A stretch of DNA of 64,000 nt from Micractinium sp. NFX-FRZ (Eukaryota > Chlorophyta > Trebouxiophyceae > Chlorellales > Chlorellaceae). Below, piece by piece: positions 41,501 through 52,425 of this stretch. The position numbers and the translations under genes were made by a program. Numbering within the stretch: position 1 is the stretch's first letter; each line of letters begins with the position of its first letter. The notes under the pieces are model-generated. The model saw nothing but the letters and a program-made list of their open reading frames with translations, ran no database searches and had not been told where the DNA came from. Where the stretch lies: contig JAPTJF010000279.1 of NCBI GenBank assembly GCA_029339195.1, forward strand, positions 19,641-83,640. The letters are read 5' to 3'.

Positions 41501-42773
41501 CAGCGGCGGCGGCCTGCCCAGCCGTGGCGGTTGCCCAGGCTGCGGGGTGCAGATGAGCTGGATGGATGCTCTGGGCAGCACACAGAATGCGGGGTGGGAC
41601 AAGAACAAGCAGCGCGGCAGGGGCAGGCGGGGCGCGTCCGCCGGGGCGGCGCCGGCAGGCGATGCCGATATCGCAGCTTCGCAGCAGCAGCAGCAGCAGC
41701 AGCCTGAAGCGTTGACAGTTTTGGACGTGGCAGCAGCGGGAAGCCGCAAGCCGCGTGGCCGGAAACCCGCAGCGCCCACTGCCGCAGCAGCAGCAGCAGC
41801 AGCCGATGAGCAGCCTGCAGCAGCGGCAGCGGCACAGGTTCCCAAGAGGCGCGGCCGGCCGCGGAAGCTGCAGCCGCTGCCTGGGCTGGACAGCAGCAGT
41901 GAGCCCAGCAGCAGCAGCCACTGGCAGCAGGAGGGGCGGGGGCAGGACGCCCAGCCGGCCCAGCCGCAGTGGCAGGGCTGGGTGCCTGCAGCAGCGGGGG
42001 CGGATGCAGCAGGGGCAGATCTATATGTGCCCGAAGCCCTGCCGTGGGACGACTTTGGCCTCAATTCACCGCCGGGCTCGCTGGCAGGGGCCTCCCCCGG
42101 TGCTACAGGCAGCCAACAGTCGTTGCCCTCACCCCAACAGCAGCAGCAGCAGCAGCAAAACCAATGGCAGCAGCAGCAGAACCAGCGGCAGCAGCAGCAG
42201 AACCAGCAAGCAGAAGCTGTGGTGGTGCTGACAGACTCAGAAGATGAGCTGCAGCTGCCGCTGGTGCAGCGGTTGGCGCAGCAGGGCCGGCGCGGCGGCG
42301 GCGGCGACGGAAGCGGCAGCGGCGCTAGAGGAGCAGTAGCAGCAGCAGGGCAGTGCTTTGCCGGGGGGGCGAACCTTGCGTGGCAGGAGAAGCAGCAGGA
42401 GAACCAGCTGGAAGAGGAGCACGCGTCGCCTCGCCGAGGGCAGCTGGGCGCTGCGCCAGCGGCTGGGCAGGCAGGCGGCGGCGCTGCCATCGACTTGGTG
42501 AGCCCCTCGCCGCTGCCGCTGCGGGAGCGGCTGCAGCAGCAGCAGCGCGGCGTCAAGTCGCCCAGGGCTACCCCCTCGCCTGCTCCTCAGCGAAAGCTGC
42601 AGAAGCGCTTTGCTGCTGCTGAGCATGGTGAGCATGCTGAGCAGTCGGGAGCTGGGGAGGCGCCTCTGCAGGCGACGGCTGCGGCGGCCTCCCTGCTGGG
42701 CCGGAGTGCACCGCTGGCGGCAGCTCTTGCTGCTGAGGAGGATGACGTGATCGTCATTTCTGACAGCGAATGA
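38515..42773 (+). CDS. SLX1: SLX1-type structure-specific endonuclease subunit (GIY-YIG plus RING-like finger)
   Basis: Catalytic subunit that, with SLX4, cuts branched DNA such as Holliday junctions. Exons: 38515-38924, 39213-39284, 39689-39776, 40303-40449, 41004-42773; 828 aa. A low-complexity N-terminal extension (about 88 residues) precedes the nuclease domain. GIY-YIG motifs: [39 protein letters not shown] and the catalytic Glu in ALQFEWAWQHP. The C-terminal zinc finger at about residues 361-420 ([34 protein letters not shown]) is the SLX1 RING/PHD-like module. About 400 more residues are Gln/Ala/Gly-rich and end in VIVISDSE, which resembles a SUMO-interaction motif (inference). The family is usually 270-400 aa, so the tail is exceptional. 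Intron 4 contains a 206-bp repeat of the exon 4 junction. Confidence 0.92.
39350..39400 (+). repeat. Decayed copy of SLX1 exon 2 end, in intron 2
   Basis: ATGCAGGTCGAGGTGCTGCA followed by GCGATGAGATTGAGGTG resembles exon 2's CGCAGATCCAGGCGCTGCAG and TTTGAGTGGTG. Confidence 0.55.
39785..39968 (+). repeat. Two-copy tandem repeat (about 95 bp) in SLX1 intron 3
   Basis: Units start GGGGGCGTGCTGCAAAGTCG and GGGGGCGTGCTGCAAGGTGG and each ends GGCATTTGGGGAGGAGG. It is intronic. Confidence 0.8.
40034..40262 (+). repeat. Two decayed copies of SLX1 exon 4 start with acceptor, in intron 3
   Basis: The copy at about 40196 (GTGCAGGTGCTGCTGCTGTT then GGAGATGCCGGAGCCCTGCT) closely follows the true exon start at 40299 (GCAGGTGCTGCTCCTGCTGG, AGATGCTGCGGGCGGAGCCG). 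A weaker one lies at 40034 (CCAGGTGCCGTTGCTGAATG). Confidence 0.75.
40421..40870 (+). repeat. 206-bp tandem repeat spanning SLX1 exon 4 end, donor and intron start (2 full copies plus partial third)
   Basis: ACATGCGGGTGCTGGTGGCG occurs at 40421 (in the exon) and again at 40627. A diverged third (GCATGTGAGCGCTGGCGGCG) starts at 40833. Spacing is exactly 206 both times. Copies 1 and 2 are almost identical for about 125 bases, including CCCATGGAG and the GTGCGC donor, so the transcript carries at least two equivalent 5' splice sites and a third possible one (GTGGGC). Confidence 0.95.
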
Positions 42774-43730
42774 GCACACTGGCAGGGGCCTTGAACGCAG
42801 CCATGCTTTGCGGCTTGTACCACTTACCGTGCACCTGTTCCTCTCATCGGCTTCACCTCTAATAAGAGGGGAGCCATTTTTGGGGGTGCCCGCCGCATGT
42901 AACGCCTCACCTTGCTTCTCCTTGCCCGCCGTCTGTGCCCCTCTGGTACGCCTTCATCGTTCGTACTGGCTCTGCCCACCACTCCCTATGCTGCTGTGTT
43001 CCTATTGCGAAACGACACTCCTCTGTGTAGCAACACGCCGACACCCTCAGGCAGCATTGCTGGAGCTGGCAAGCATTGAACTCCCACAACCCCTGCATGT
43101 GCAGCGGCGCATGCCGGCATATCATGCACGAGTCTCAGCAGTGGCATTGGAAGCGTGTGAGGCCCCAGATTTGATGTTTGGGCAGGCTGCAGTTGGTAGG
43201 TGGCAGCACTGCCCACCCACTGGAGACCTGCCGACGGCCGCTGCCGGCACCACATGTTCCGACTTGTCTTTGCCGCAAAGCAGCCCACGAGAGCAGCGCT
43301 GGTCTCTCACGGGTCTGACGGTACGGACGATCAGGCAGCCGCGTGCAGGATGTAGAGCTGAGAGAAGCTGGGTCCGGCTGCCAGCTGGAGGCGCGGTCGA
43401 GCTCCGCGGCCCGCTCCCTTCATCGGGAGCATCAACACCGCGGGCCCAAGATACACACGCGCGATCTACGTTTCGCAACTGCAACTGCTGAGGAGCTTTT
43501 CCCTGATCCCCGAGACCGCGGCACCAGAACTCCTCCCCTTTCGCTGCTGCAATCGCCCAGGTGCGTTGTCCGCGAACCTAGATCGCCGGCCTGCCGCCTT
43601 GCAGAGCGGCCGATGTGCCAGGCAGCGTGCCACTGCCCACCGCACCGCTCTGCCGGGCGGCAGTGGCGCCAGTGTGCCGCCGCATCCGCCCGACCAACTA
43701 CTTGCTGTCCTGCAGCTCACAGGCACAGCC
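42774..43730. other. Intergenic region between SLX1 and DnaJ genes
   Basis: About 950 bases. A plus-strand frame of 227 aa (42808-43491) lacks motifs and is probably chance in GC-rich DNA. SLX1 3' UTR and DnaJ promoter/5' UTR expected. Confidence 0.5.
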
Positions 43731-46700
43731 ATGGTCCGCGAGACTGCCTACTACGACCTTCTGGGCGTTGCCCCAGGCGCCAGCGAGGCGGAGATCAAGA
43801 AGGCATACTACCTGCAGGCCCGCAAGGTCTGTCGGGCTGCCAGTGGTCGGGGGTTCAGACGCCACCACGCGGCCGCCGGCGGCTGCTGTGCTGCGCATGC
43901 TGCCCCTCCTTCTTCTGCTGCTTTAGCAGTCCAGCCAGCCGTTCTGCGTCTCATATGCGTGTTGCATGTTGTGTGTTTGTTGGATGTTCACTGCAGTGCC
44001 ACCCAGACAAGAACCCAGATGACCCCAATGCCAAGGCAAAATTCCAGGCAAGAGGCTGGGTACCCCACGAAAGGGACATGGATCAACTGGAGGGAGGGCA
44101 GCGTGGCGCGCCGTGTGGGCTCGGACCGCTGCCGATCGCTGCTGCCTCACTTCCAAGGCGTGTTGCCAGGCCCGCATGCCTGCCCGAAGCGCACTTTGCA
44201 CGTTCAGTGGTTGGCATCACGTCAACGGCGTTCCCTCCATCGCTGCAGGAGCTGGGCACCGCCAACCAACTAAGCAGCGGCCCTCCTGAGTGGGCGCCTG
44301 CACAAGCCACTCTGCCCTGACCTACCAAACAAACACACCATGCCGGGTCGTGTTTCCTTTCTTCCTCCCTGCAGGAGCTGGGCACGGACCGCCTACCAGA
44401 TCCTCAGCATCGCCTCCCAGAAGCGAGAGGCCATACCACATTATGCCCTGCCCTAACAGCACACGTGGGGCGTGTTTCCCTTCCTCCTCTGAACAGGAGC
44501 TGGGCACTGCCTACCAGATCTTGAGCGACCCCCAGAAGCGGGAGGCGTACGACCGGCTGGGCGCGGCCGGCGTCAGTGACACCCCGCTCATGGACCCGGG
44601 CGTGCTCTTTGGCGTGCTGTTTGGCTCCGACATCTTCGAGGACTTTGTGGGTGAGAGTTAGTTCGGGTGTACTGCTTGCTGCACAGCCCCTTACTGCTTG
44701 TGTGCCTCTTTGGCTCCGACATCTTCGAGGACTTTGTGGGTGAGAGTTCGAGCTGGGTGCAGTGTTCTGTACTGCTTGCTGCTTAGCCCTGCACTGCTTG
44801 TGTGGCTCTTTGGCTCTGACATTTTCGGGGAGTTTGTGGGCGAGGGTTTGCTGGTTGCAACGTCCTGTACTGCCTGTGCAGCCGTGCATCGACCTGCACT
44901 GCTGGCGACTCTGGTGGCCCACAGCACAGCCAGAGAGGGTCCAGCGGCACTGCAGCCCGTGTGCTGGCAAGCAGACCCCCTTGCCTGCCGCCTAACTGTC
45001 CCTTCATCATGTCCTAACCCTCATTCGCTGCTTCTCAACCTGTGCTTCTCACCCTCCGCTTTTCCCAATCCTCGCAGGCCAGCTGAGGCTGGCCACCATT
45101 GCCAGCCTGGCAGCCGAGGGCGGCGGCGCGCAGATCACGCAGGCAGAGCTGCAGCCCAAGCTGGTGGCGGCACAGAAGGTGGGCGCTGGGAGGTGGAGGT
45201 GGATCGGGGGTCCCTGTGCGGGCGAGGGGTGTGGTGAAGGGGACCAGAGGTGTCGCAGTGTGGCGGGCGGGTCTGCAGCTTCAAGCTGGTGGCCGCACGT
45301 GACAATGGGTGGGATTGAGTGCAATGGCCGAGAGCTGCCTCGGCTGCTGCGTGGGCCCAAGGGGCGATACGCGACCTGGCCACGCAGCTCCTTGGTTTTT
45401 TCTTTATCACATGTATAGCTGGCTGACTGGTTTAATAGCTCTGTGGTCCTCGCAAACACACATATGCACTTAACACACATGCATGTGTACTCCACACCCC
45501 TGCCCCCTGCAGGAGCGGGAGGCCAAGCTGGCGGCGCTGCTGCGCGACCGCCTGGCGCTGCAGGGCAGCCTGGGGCGGGAGGGGTTTGAGGCGCGCATGC
45601 GCCAGGAGGCTGCCCAGCTATCCAAGTCCACATTTGGGCCGGAGATGCTGCAGGTGACTGGGTGCGGTACTGTAGGTTTTGTTGTGGCAGCGAAATCGGA
45701 TGTGGACAGGCACCCGCCTTGGGTGAAGCGCTATGCTGCAGAGTGGTGTAACTTACTTGCCTGCTTCGTGTGCTTGCCGGGTGGCAACACCCAGGCCACC
45801 GTCTGTTAGCTGGCCTGCTGCTGGCCTGTGTGCCTGGCCTAGGCTGCCATGGCATGCATCCAACTCCCCACACTGATTGCATGCATGACTAGTAGATAGG
45901 CATCCACTCGTCAAGCTCAAGCTGCCGCCGCTGCCCCACCTCACCCCACCCCGCAGACCATTGGCTACATGTACTCCCGCGCCGGCGCCAAGGTGAGGGG
46001 CACGTGCCCACCCTAGGGAGGCTGCCAGAGGTTGAGCGAGGCGGGCACATGCGGCGGTGCCGGCGGCACCATCAGCGTGTGCCCAGTGCAGCATGCAAGC
46101 AGCGGGGGCAAGGGCTTGGACCAGGGCAGGGCTGCTTGGGGTGCTCCCCTGGAGTCCTGCCCATGCCCATGGTGCATGTTCCTTTCCTTCGCCTGCCCAT
46201 GCCCATGTTCATGTTCCTTTCCTGTACTGCCCATGGTCATGGTGCGCCTTTCTTTCCTTGGCCTGTCTTCCTTTCCTGTCTGCCCATACTCACGTTGCAT
46301 CTCCGTGTCCCTGGCCTGCTTCCTGTGCCCAGGAGCTGGGCAAGAACTTCAAGACGCTGGGCGTGGGGTGGGCCTGGGAGGCGCTGCGCAGCATGGGGCA
46401 CGGCACCAAGACAACATTTAATGCCGTCAGCGGCATCGTGGGCCTGCAGGTGTGAGGCATGCATGCACTCGTCTCTGCCCCTGCTCCGCACCGGCCCTGC
46501 CTGGCCTCTGCCCCTGCGGCATGCCCTGCTCTATTCCGGCCCTGCCTTGTCCCTACCACTGTGTCGCGCCCTGCTCCATATCGGCCCTGCCTTGTCCCCG
46601 TCTGTTTGCCACATCCTTCTCCATTCCTGCTCTGTGCTCATGGCAACCGGCTGGCTTCACGCTGTGCGGGCGGTCCACCTGGCACTTGTGCCCTGCTCTC

Positions 46701-46813
46701 CCCCTGCAGGTGCCCCCCCAGGACTTGCAATGCAATGGTGACCAGTTAACCAGCGCAACAACTGGTGACCGTCCAAGCAATACCTGAACCAAGTTAACTG
46801 AAGCATCACAAGG

Positions 46814-46870
<57 letters not shown>

Positions 46871-49308
46871 ACNNNNNNNNNNAAATCAAGCAACCAAAGA
46901 ATTCCCCCCCCCCCCCCCCCCCTGCAGGTCGCCTCCCAGGACCTGCAGCGCCAGATGCAGGCGGGGCAGCTGACGCCGCAGCAGGTGAGGCGTGGCGCAG
47001 GTCAGGTGGCAGCAGGTGGCACGGGTGCTGAATGTTAGCCTCTGAGCTGGTGCCTGTTTTTAACACTAAACGACTACTAGGGGGGGCGCATCACGGCGCC
47101 GCGACCCTTGCAGCGCTCTTCACGCCTCCCTGCCAGCGCCTTGGGGGAACCCTCAAATGCCTGCCCACCCTGCCCTCTCTTACGATTTGCAATGCCGGCT
47201 TCCTTATGGCTGCAGGCGGAGGTGCTGATGGCTCAGAAGGCTGAGGAGATCCTGGCTGCCCTGTGGAAGGTGCGCCAGCTGGCTGTGCTGAGTCATTTGG
47301 GGGCTGCTTTTCTTGTGGGGGTTGGGGCAGGGTTTGTGTGGGATGTCAGGCGAAGGTACATCGTGCGTTGTCGCTGACCGGTACCCTCTGGAGTTGCCCT
47401 GCTTTGTGCATGGTTTGGGGTTTGGGGGTGCTCTGGAGATGCCCAGCAGCTGGCTCTTGCATTGCCAGCACAGCACAGCACAGCACAGCACAGCACCGCA
47501 CAGCGCGCCCCCTCTCCCCTCTTTGCGTTCATCCCACAGCGCGGACTCCCCTCCCCTCCCTCCCTTCTTCCCTTGATCCTGCTGCAGGTCAATGTGCAGG
47601 ACATTGAGACAACGTTGGATGCGGTGGTCACAGCAGTGCTGCAGGCAAGCAGGGGAGGGGGGCTCAACTCAGTTGCCAGGGTCGAGAGTGTCACAGATGA
47701 GGGGCGGTTGAGGAGTGCTGCTTAGAATCGTGAGCATGCCTGCCAATTCTAAATGAATCATCCTGACGCAAAAGAATCATCGGCTGGGGCGGCTCCCCTG
47801 CAGCTGCTGCGGCAGCGTCTTCTTGCGGCAGCGCACACGTGTGCCCCATAGTCAGGGCTGCAGGTCTCCAGGCTGCTGACGCGCCTGGCGTGTGCTGGCG
47901 TGTGCACTGTTGTGTGCCCCTGCCGCTGATGCATTCTGGCGTTGCCAAACTTGGTGCTATGTTGCTCTCTGTTGTACTGCTGCAGGAGGCGGGGACGACG
48001 GTGGAGCAGAAGGATGAGCGGGCTCGGGCTCTGAAGCGGCTGGGGAAAGTGTTCCAGGTGGGTGGATGGAGGGGCAAGCCGTGTCTTGTCTTGCAGGCTG
48101 GCACGGTGGGCGGGTGGGCTGGCAGGTGCAGCTCTGGAACGGCAATGTGTTGTACTTATGACCATTGTGACCATTGTGCTGGTAAGTGCCGGTCGGCTCA
48201 GGTAGCCAGCCCAGCGGTGCCTGAAACATTGTTTGCCAGCGTGCTGCGCCTCTGCCGCCGCCGCAGGCGGAGGCGATGCGTGCCAAGGAGTTGCGCGGCC
48301 CCCTCCGGTCGATGAGCCGCACATTCGGGGCGAAGCCCGGCGCCGGCCCCCAGGCACACGTGGCGGGCGGTGCGGCTGCGGGCGGCGCAGCAGCATCTGT
48401 GAGTGCGGGCGCGGGTGCAGGGTCTGCAGGATTCCCTCCAAGCCAGGCGTCACCCATGCAGCCTCCGGCTAGGGCAGCTGCGGCACCGAGAGCGCAGCAG
48501 GCGCCTCAGCAGCCGCAGCCACAGCTGCAGCAGCAGGTGTCTGGCTTTCTTGGCAGCATCGGCCAGACGGCTGCAGGCATTGGCCGTGACTTCGTTAGCC
48601 TGGGTCAGGAGGTGGGGTCAAAGCTTGGGCTGAGCGAGCCGCCGGCGCAGCAGCAGCAGCAGGTATGTGCACGGTTGGCTCTGCTCCCTGCCTGACAAGC
48701 AGTGGCTGTGTGCTGGCTGTTTTTGGGGCTGCTGCGTGCCTGTAAAGCCTTCATGCGCACATATGCACTAGGTGGAGGGGGTTTGCGTTCACAAACCCCC
48801 TATAGGTGGGCAAAATCTGACATCCCGCCCTGCCTGCCCCCAACCACCCTCTCTGCAGTACGCTCCTCCGGCTCAGGGCGCCTACGGCGCAGCAGCCCCG
48901 CCCCCGTCGTACTATCAGTACCAGCCCCAGCCGGGGGCCCCAGTCTACGGCGCCCCCGCCCCCACCTATGGCGCACCCGTGTACGGCGCCCCGCCCGCCT
49001 ACGGCGCACCAGCCTACGGCGCCCCTCCCGTGTACGGCGCACACGAGCGGCCTGCCCCGCCCGCCTACGGTGTGCCGCCCACAGGCATGCCGTCCCCTGG
49101 CACCTACCCCCCGGGGACCGCAGCAGCAGCCGCGGCAGGGGCGGCGGCGCCAGAGGTGGCGGCGGCAGCGGTGGGCGACCGCCCGGACTTCAACTCGATG
49201 TCTGTGCACGATCTGAAGGGCTTCATTGCCAGCCGGGGCGCCAAGCTGGAGGGAGCTGTTGAGAGGGCGGATCTGGTGGCCATTGCGCAGGCGCTGCACA
49301 GCTCCTGA
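43731..49308 (+). CDS. DnaJ (Hsp40) protein with DnaJ-X-like region, Tyr-Gly-Ala-Pro repeats and C-terminal SAP-like domain
   Basis: Type III J-domain co-chaperone. Thirteen exons: 43731-43826, 43997-44047, 44497-44650, 45078-45178, 45513-45653, 45957-45992, 46333-46449, 46928-46984, 47216-47269, 47588-47644, 47986-48057, 48267-48662, 48859-49308; 593 aa. The J domain is residues 1-70 (YYDLLGVAPGASEAEIKKAY, HPD in CHPDKNPDD, ELGTAYQILSDPQKREAYDR). A helical region like yeast CAJ1/DnaJ-X follows (TFGPEMLQTIGYMYSRAGAK, WEALRSMGHGTKTTFNAVSG). Then come a Gln/Pro-rich linker, repeats such as YGAPVYGAPPAYGAPAYGAP, and a final FNSMSVHDLKGFIASRGAKL module like the small SAP-like proteins at 14-16 kb. 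Introns 2 and 10 use GC donors (GCAAG at 44048 and 47645). An assembly gap lies in intron 7. Confidence 0.9.
44245..44450 (+). repeat. Two ghost copies of DnaJ exon 3 start with acceptor, in intron 2
   Basis: CTGCAGGAGCTGGGCACCGC (44244) and CTGCAGGAGCTGGGCACGGA (44371) precede the true ACAGGAGCTGGGCACTGCCT (44493). The middle copy preserves ACCAGATCCTCAGCATCGCC and CAGAAGCGAGAGGCCATACC but is frameshifted. Spacing is about 125 bp. Confidence 0.9.
44700..44850 (+). repeat. Two ghost copies of DnaJ exon 3 end plus donor, in intron 3
   Basis: The exon end TTTGGCTCCGACATCTTCGA with GGACTTTGTGGGTGAGAGTT (44621-44660) recurs unchanged at about 44710-44749 and in decayed form at 44810-44849 (TTTGGCTCTGACATTTTCGG). 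The first copy keeps an intact donor. Confidence 0.95.
45270..45312 (+). repeat. Decayed copy of DnaJ exon 4 end plus donor, in intron 4
   Basis: CTGCAGCTTCAAGCTGGTGG followed by CCGCACGTGACAATGGGTGG copies exon 4's CTGCAGCCCAAGCTGGTGGC and GGCACAGAAGGTGGGCG. Confidence 0.75.
46697..46740 (+). repeat. Decayed copy of DnaJ exon 8 start with acceptor, in intron 7
   Basis: CCCCCTGCAGGTGCCCCCCC then AGGACTTGCAATGCAATGG mirrors the true CCCCTGCAGGTCGCCTCCCA and GGACCTGCAGCGCCAGATGC at 46920. Confidence 0.7.
46818..46922. other. Poly-C tracts and 10-N assembly gap
   Basis: A run of 53 C (46818-46870), then 10 N (46873-46882), then 19 C (46904-46922) next to the exon 8 acceptor. Long homopolymer runs beside an N gap suggest an assembly or sequencing artefact in a C-rich intron; the true length is unknown. 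Confidence 0.9.
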
Positions 49309-49934
49309 GCGCAGGCGCTGCTGAGCTGGCCGCGCTGAGCTGGCATCGCTGACCCAGCTCGGAGCTGGGGCCCCCCACCGGGTGTCGGCTGCGCTGCACA
49401 CTGGCACGCACCAGCGCCAGCGCTGCTGAGGGTGGAGCAGCGGTGCCGACGCGGAGCTGGGCGCGAGCAGTCACAAGCCGCCACAGCGGCTGAATGCCAC
49501 AATGCAGCACTTTGTTCCCCTACAACCACTTGCAGCGTGGCTCTGTGTTAGGTTCCTACATTTGCAACTCCCGTTGCTCGTGCCGTACTGCCTTGCCTCC
49601 CTATTTGTGATACGTTGCTTTCATGTTGGTTGCTGAGCGGTTCAGCTGTATTTGGGTGTGCACACAACCACTGTTTAAAATTTCACGTGTATCGACTGGT
49701 GGCATTCCAATCTAATTCTTGCTGAGCTTGTGTCGAGACGGGACGTGTGGCCCAATGCTGCCGTTTCAGCGGCGCTGAGCTGGCACCGCCTGCGCTAGCC
49801 GTGGCTCCCCTTGGGAGCGCTGCTGGGCGTGTCCACTGCCACACTAGCGCACCCTGAAGCTGCCCCCCTTTGCACCGCCTCAACAGGTGCCGCGACCGCC
49901 CAGACACCTGCTCACCCGCCCGGAAGTCGCCCCC
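49309..49934. other. Intergenic region between DnaJ and MYND genes
   Basis: About 625 bases, head-to-tail pair. Starts with GCGCTGAGCTGGC-type repeats after the DnaJ stop. The part near 49540-49690 is T-rich and looks like a 3' UTR. No other feature recognised. Confidence 0.5.
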
Positions 49935-52138
49935 ATGCCCTGGCAGCTGAGCGAATTCTTGGCGGAGCGCGTGGCGCGGGGCCGGAGGCTGCTGGCCGAG
50001 TCGGAGGACCACCGGGGGGACGCCGACCTGCAGGCGGGTGCTAGGCGGGCGGGGTGGGCGTGAGCGGCGTCGCGCCACGGCAGCAGCGGCGTGTGCACTG
50101 CCCGCATCAAACGCCTGCGCCAAAGTCGTGCCCTCCTCGCCCCTGCAGCACTTCCTTGCTGACATGGACGCAAATGTGGGCCTTAACAGCCTGATCCTTG
50201 CCGATGACGAGCGGGGGCTGCGCCCAGTGCTGATCGACAACCAGGGGCAGCAGGCGAGTGGGTGTGTCTGTCGTTCCTGTTGTCTGCATGCAGTCAATGA
50301 CCGTACAATATACACTTTGCCAGCATTTCAATCATTGGCTTACATTTGGGGGTTCACGGAGCCATCAGGACTCATGGCACGGGAAAGGGGACTATGGTGC
50401 TGATGACAAGGACGCTCATTGGTGCGACACTTGTTATACGTGTGCACCTGCCACCCCCGCAGGCCCTCATTCTGTTCCTCACAAGCGCCCTGCACAAGGC
50501 CAGCACCCCGCTGCTCCACATGTGGGAAATCCACCCGTGGTGCCTGAAGCACTTGCAATGCACGGTGAGCGGCGTGCCTGCTCGCCGGCCGCGTGGGCTT
50601 GCCCCGTCTGCAGTTGCCGCTCTTGCCAGCACCGAAGCTAACCCTCTGCTGACTTCAGTTGGAGCGACGTGCTGTCCCGCAGGCCTCCCACGTTTTGCGA
50701 CAGCCGTCCGCTGACCTGAGACTGCTGGGGGATCTCAGCCTGCTGGCCATGTGCATTGCAACCCAAGCACATGATCCTCAGGCATACCCCCCCTGCATCA
50801 CTATAACCTCCCAGCTCCTGGCTGACTGGGCCTCCACGTCAGCGGCGGCGGCAGCCCTGGAGCAGCGCCAGCTGGCAGCCGGCTTCACCAGCCGCCTGAG
50901 TGCTGCCGAGCTGCTGCAGCTGCTCTGCATGGTGCACCGCCGCTTCCTGCACGGGCAGCAGAGTTGCACAGGCAACAGGCCGCATGCCGAGGCACAGCTG
51001 GCAAGCGTGGAGCAGGCGACTCGCAGGCTGCTCGAGTACCAGCCCCAAAAGGCGCACTACCTCCTCATGCATACGGCCGACTTGGTTGCCCGGCGGGATG
51101 TGCGCGCCGCTGACGCCGCCTTTGGGGCAGTGTTTCAAGCCTGCAACCGACGCAAAGGTGAGCGAGCGTGGGTGCAAGGCGGCAGCCAGGCTGGAAACCG
51201 TGTGTGAATTGGAGCACGCATGAGTGCGCCGCTGCTGCTGCTGCCGTTGCCGCTGCTGCTGCTGCCGCTGCTGCTGCTGCTGCTGCTGCTGCAGTGCACT
51301 GGTGCCTCCCCTGCTGCCGCCTGCTGTGGAGGCTGAACACAGAAACATCGCCTGAAGCTACCCCGCTGTACACTTACAACGCTGCAACTCTGGCTGTCCG
51401 CCCGTGTGCATAGCTAACGCGGTCGAAGCAGGCGCAGCGTTCTGTATGGCAAGCAACCTGATGTTTGGAGGCAGGGGCCCCACCTTTGAGGTGACCGAAG
51501 TGGAGGGCTTCCTGGCACAGAGCCAGCGTGGCCTGTCCCTCATCCGCCCCTGGGCGCTCACCCCGGCCTATCGAGACATCAAGCAAGATCTGGCTTGTGT
51601 ACGGAACAATCTCGCCCACGCAGTGGCGGCGCACCCTGGGCACAGCGGCAGGCTGCCAGCCTTCGACGTGGCGGGCACCTCCTTTGCTTTTGGGTCGGTG
51701 GACCCTGATCACTTGCACGCCTGCGCCGCCTGCGGGAAGCAGATGTTTCAGCTGCGCAAGTGCGCGGCTTGCAAGCAGGTGGGTGGCGGGTGGGGGTGGG
51801 GTGGGGCGAGTGGGGTCTGTGTCGCACTTTCAAAGTTGTTTGCGGACACTCAGACTGTAAACCCACAAAAGCAAAAGCCAGGGGCTGCTGTCATCGCCGT
51901 CATATTCAAGCCCGTTCTGCCGACACGTTGGTGGGCAACTAGCACCCGCTCATTAGACGGGAAGGCCCTCATTACCCACTGCTGCGCACCCCTCCCCCTC
52001 CTGCAGGTCGAGTACTGCTCACGCGACTGCCAGGTGAAGCACTGGAAGGAGGCCCACAAGCAGGAGTGCGCCCGCCTGGCGGTGGCACGCAAGCAGAGCT
52101 CTGGCGCTGGCAGCAGGCGGGGCAGCTCAGACAGCTGA
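49935..52138 (+). CDS. MYND-type zinc-finger protein
   Basis: Exons: 49935-50033, 50149-50253, 50463-50564, 50683-51157, 51432-51778, 52007-52138; 419 aa. The C-terminus is a full MYND finger: CAACGKQMFQLRKCAACKQ joined across intron 5 to VEYCSRDCQVKHWKEAHKQE then C. This gives C-x2-C, C-x2-C, C-x3-C and the H/C pair; MYND fingers mediate protein-protein contacts. The rest is a helical region without a clear family (LSAAELLQLLCMVHRRFLHG, RRLLEYQPQKAHYLLMHTAD). Phase requires GC donors for introns 1 (GCGGGT at 50034) and 2 (GCGAGT at 50254). The start is uncertain: the frame stays open upstream to a possible acceptor at 49886, so an additional 5' exon is possible. Partners are unknown. Confidence 0.75.
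51231..51294 (+). repeat. CTG/CCG-rich triplet repeat in MYND gene intron 4
   Basis: Imperfect GCTGCTGCTGCCGTTGCCG-type run of about 64 bases ending in a pure CTG stretch, followed by GCAGTGCAC. It is intronic. Confidence 0.85.
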
Positions 52139-52425
52139 GGGAGGCTGCGCTAAGGGGCGGCAGAAGTAGCAGCGCTCAACAATGATGCGCCCCGGTGGGC
52201 GGTGTTTGCTTGCTCGCGAACACCAGTGTTCCTGTCAAGCACATGCTAGTGCCGTAAGATAGCGGAGTGAAAGGCTCATGTGACATCATTTCACGGCGTG
52301 AGCTCCCATACAGACAGGGCAGTGGAAAAGGATGGCGTCGCATGCACAGGAGGTTGCAGCGAAGGAGGTTGCAGCCACAGGGAGTGCGCAGTCTGGCCCC
52401 CTCAGCCTGGCCCCCACCCCCGCCC

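Noticed and set aside
41177..42556. 459-aa minus-strand frame opposite SLX1
   Set aside because: It is the antisense shadow of the Gln/Ala-rich SLX1 tail (runs of Cys/Ser from CTG repeats); no motifs or splice signals.
42808..43491. 227-aa plus-strand frame between SLX1 and DnaJ
   Set aside because: No domain, signal or conserved pattern; low-quality composition typical of chance frames in GC-rich DNA.
46818..46922. Poly-C tracts as a biological feature
   Set aside because: They flank an N gap and are more likely an assembly artefact in a C-rich intron.
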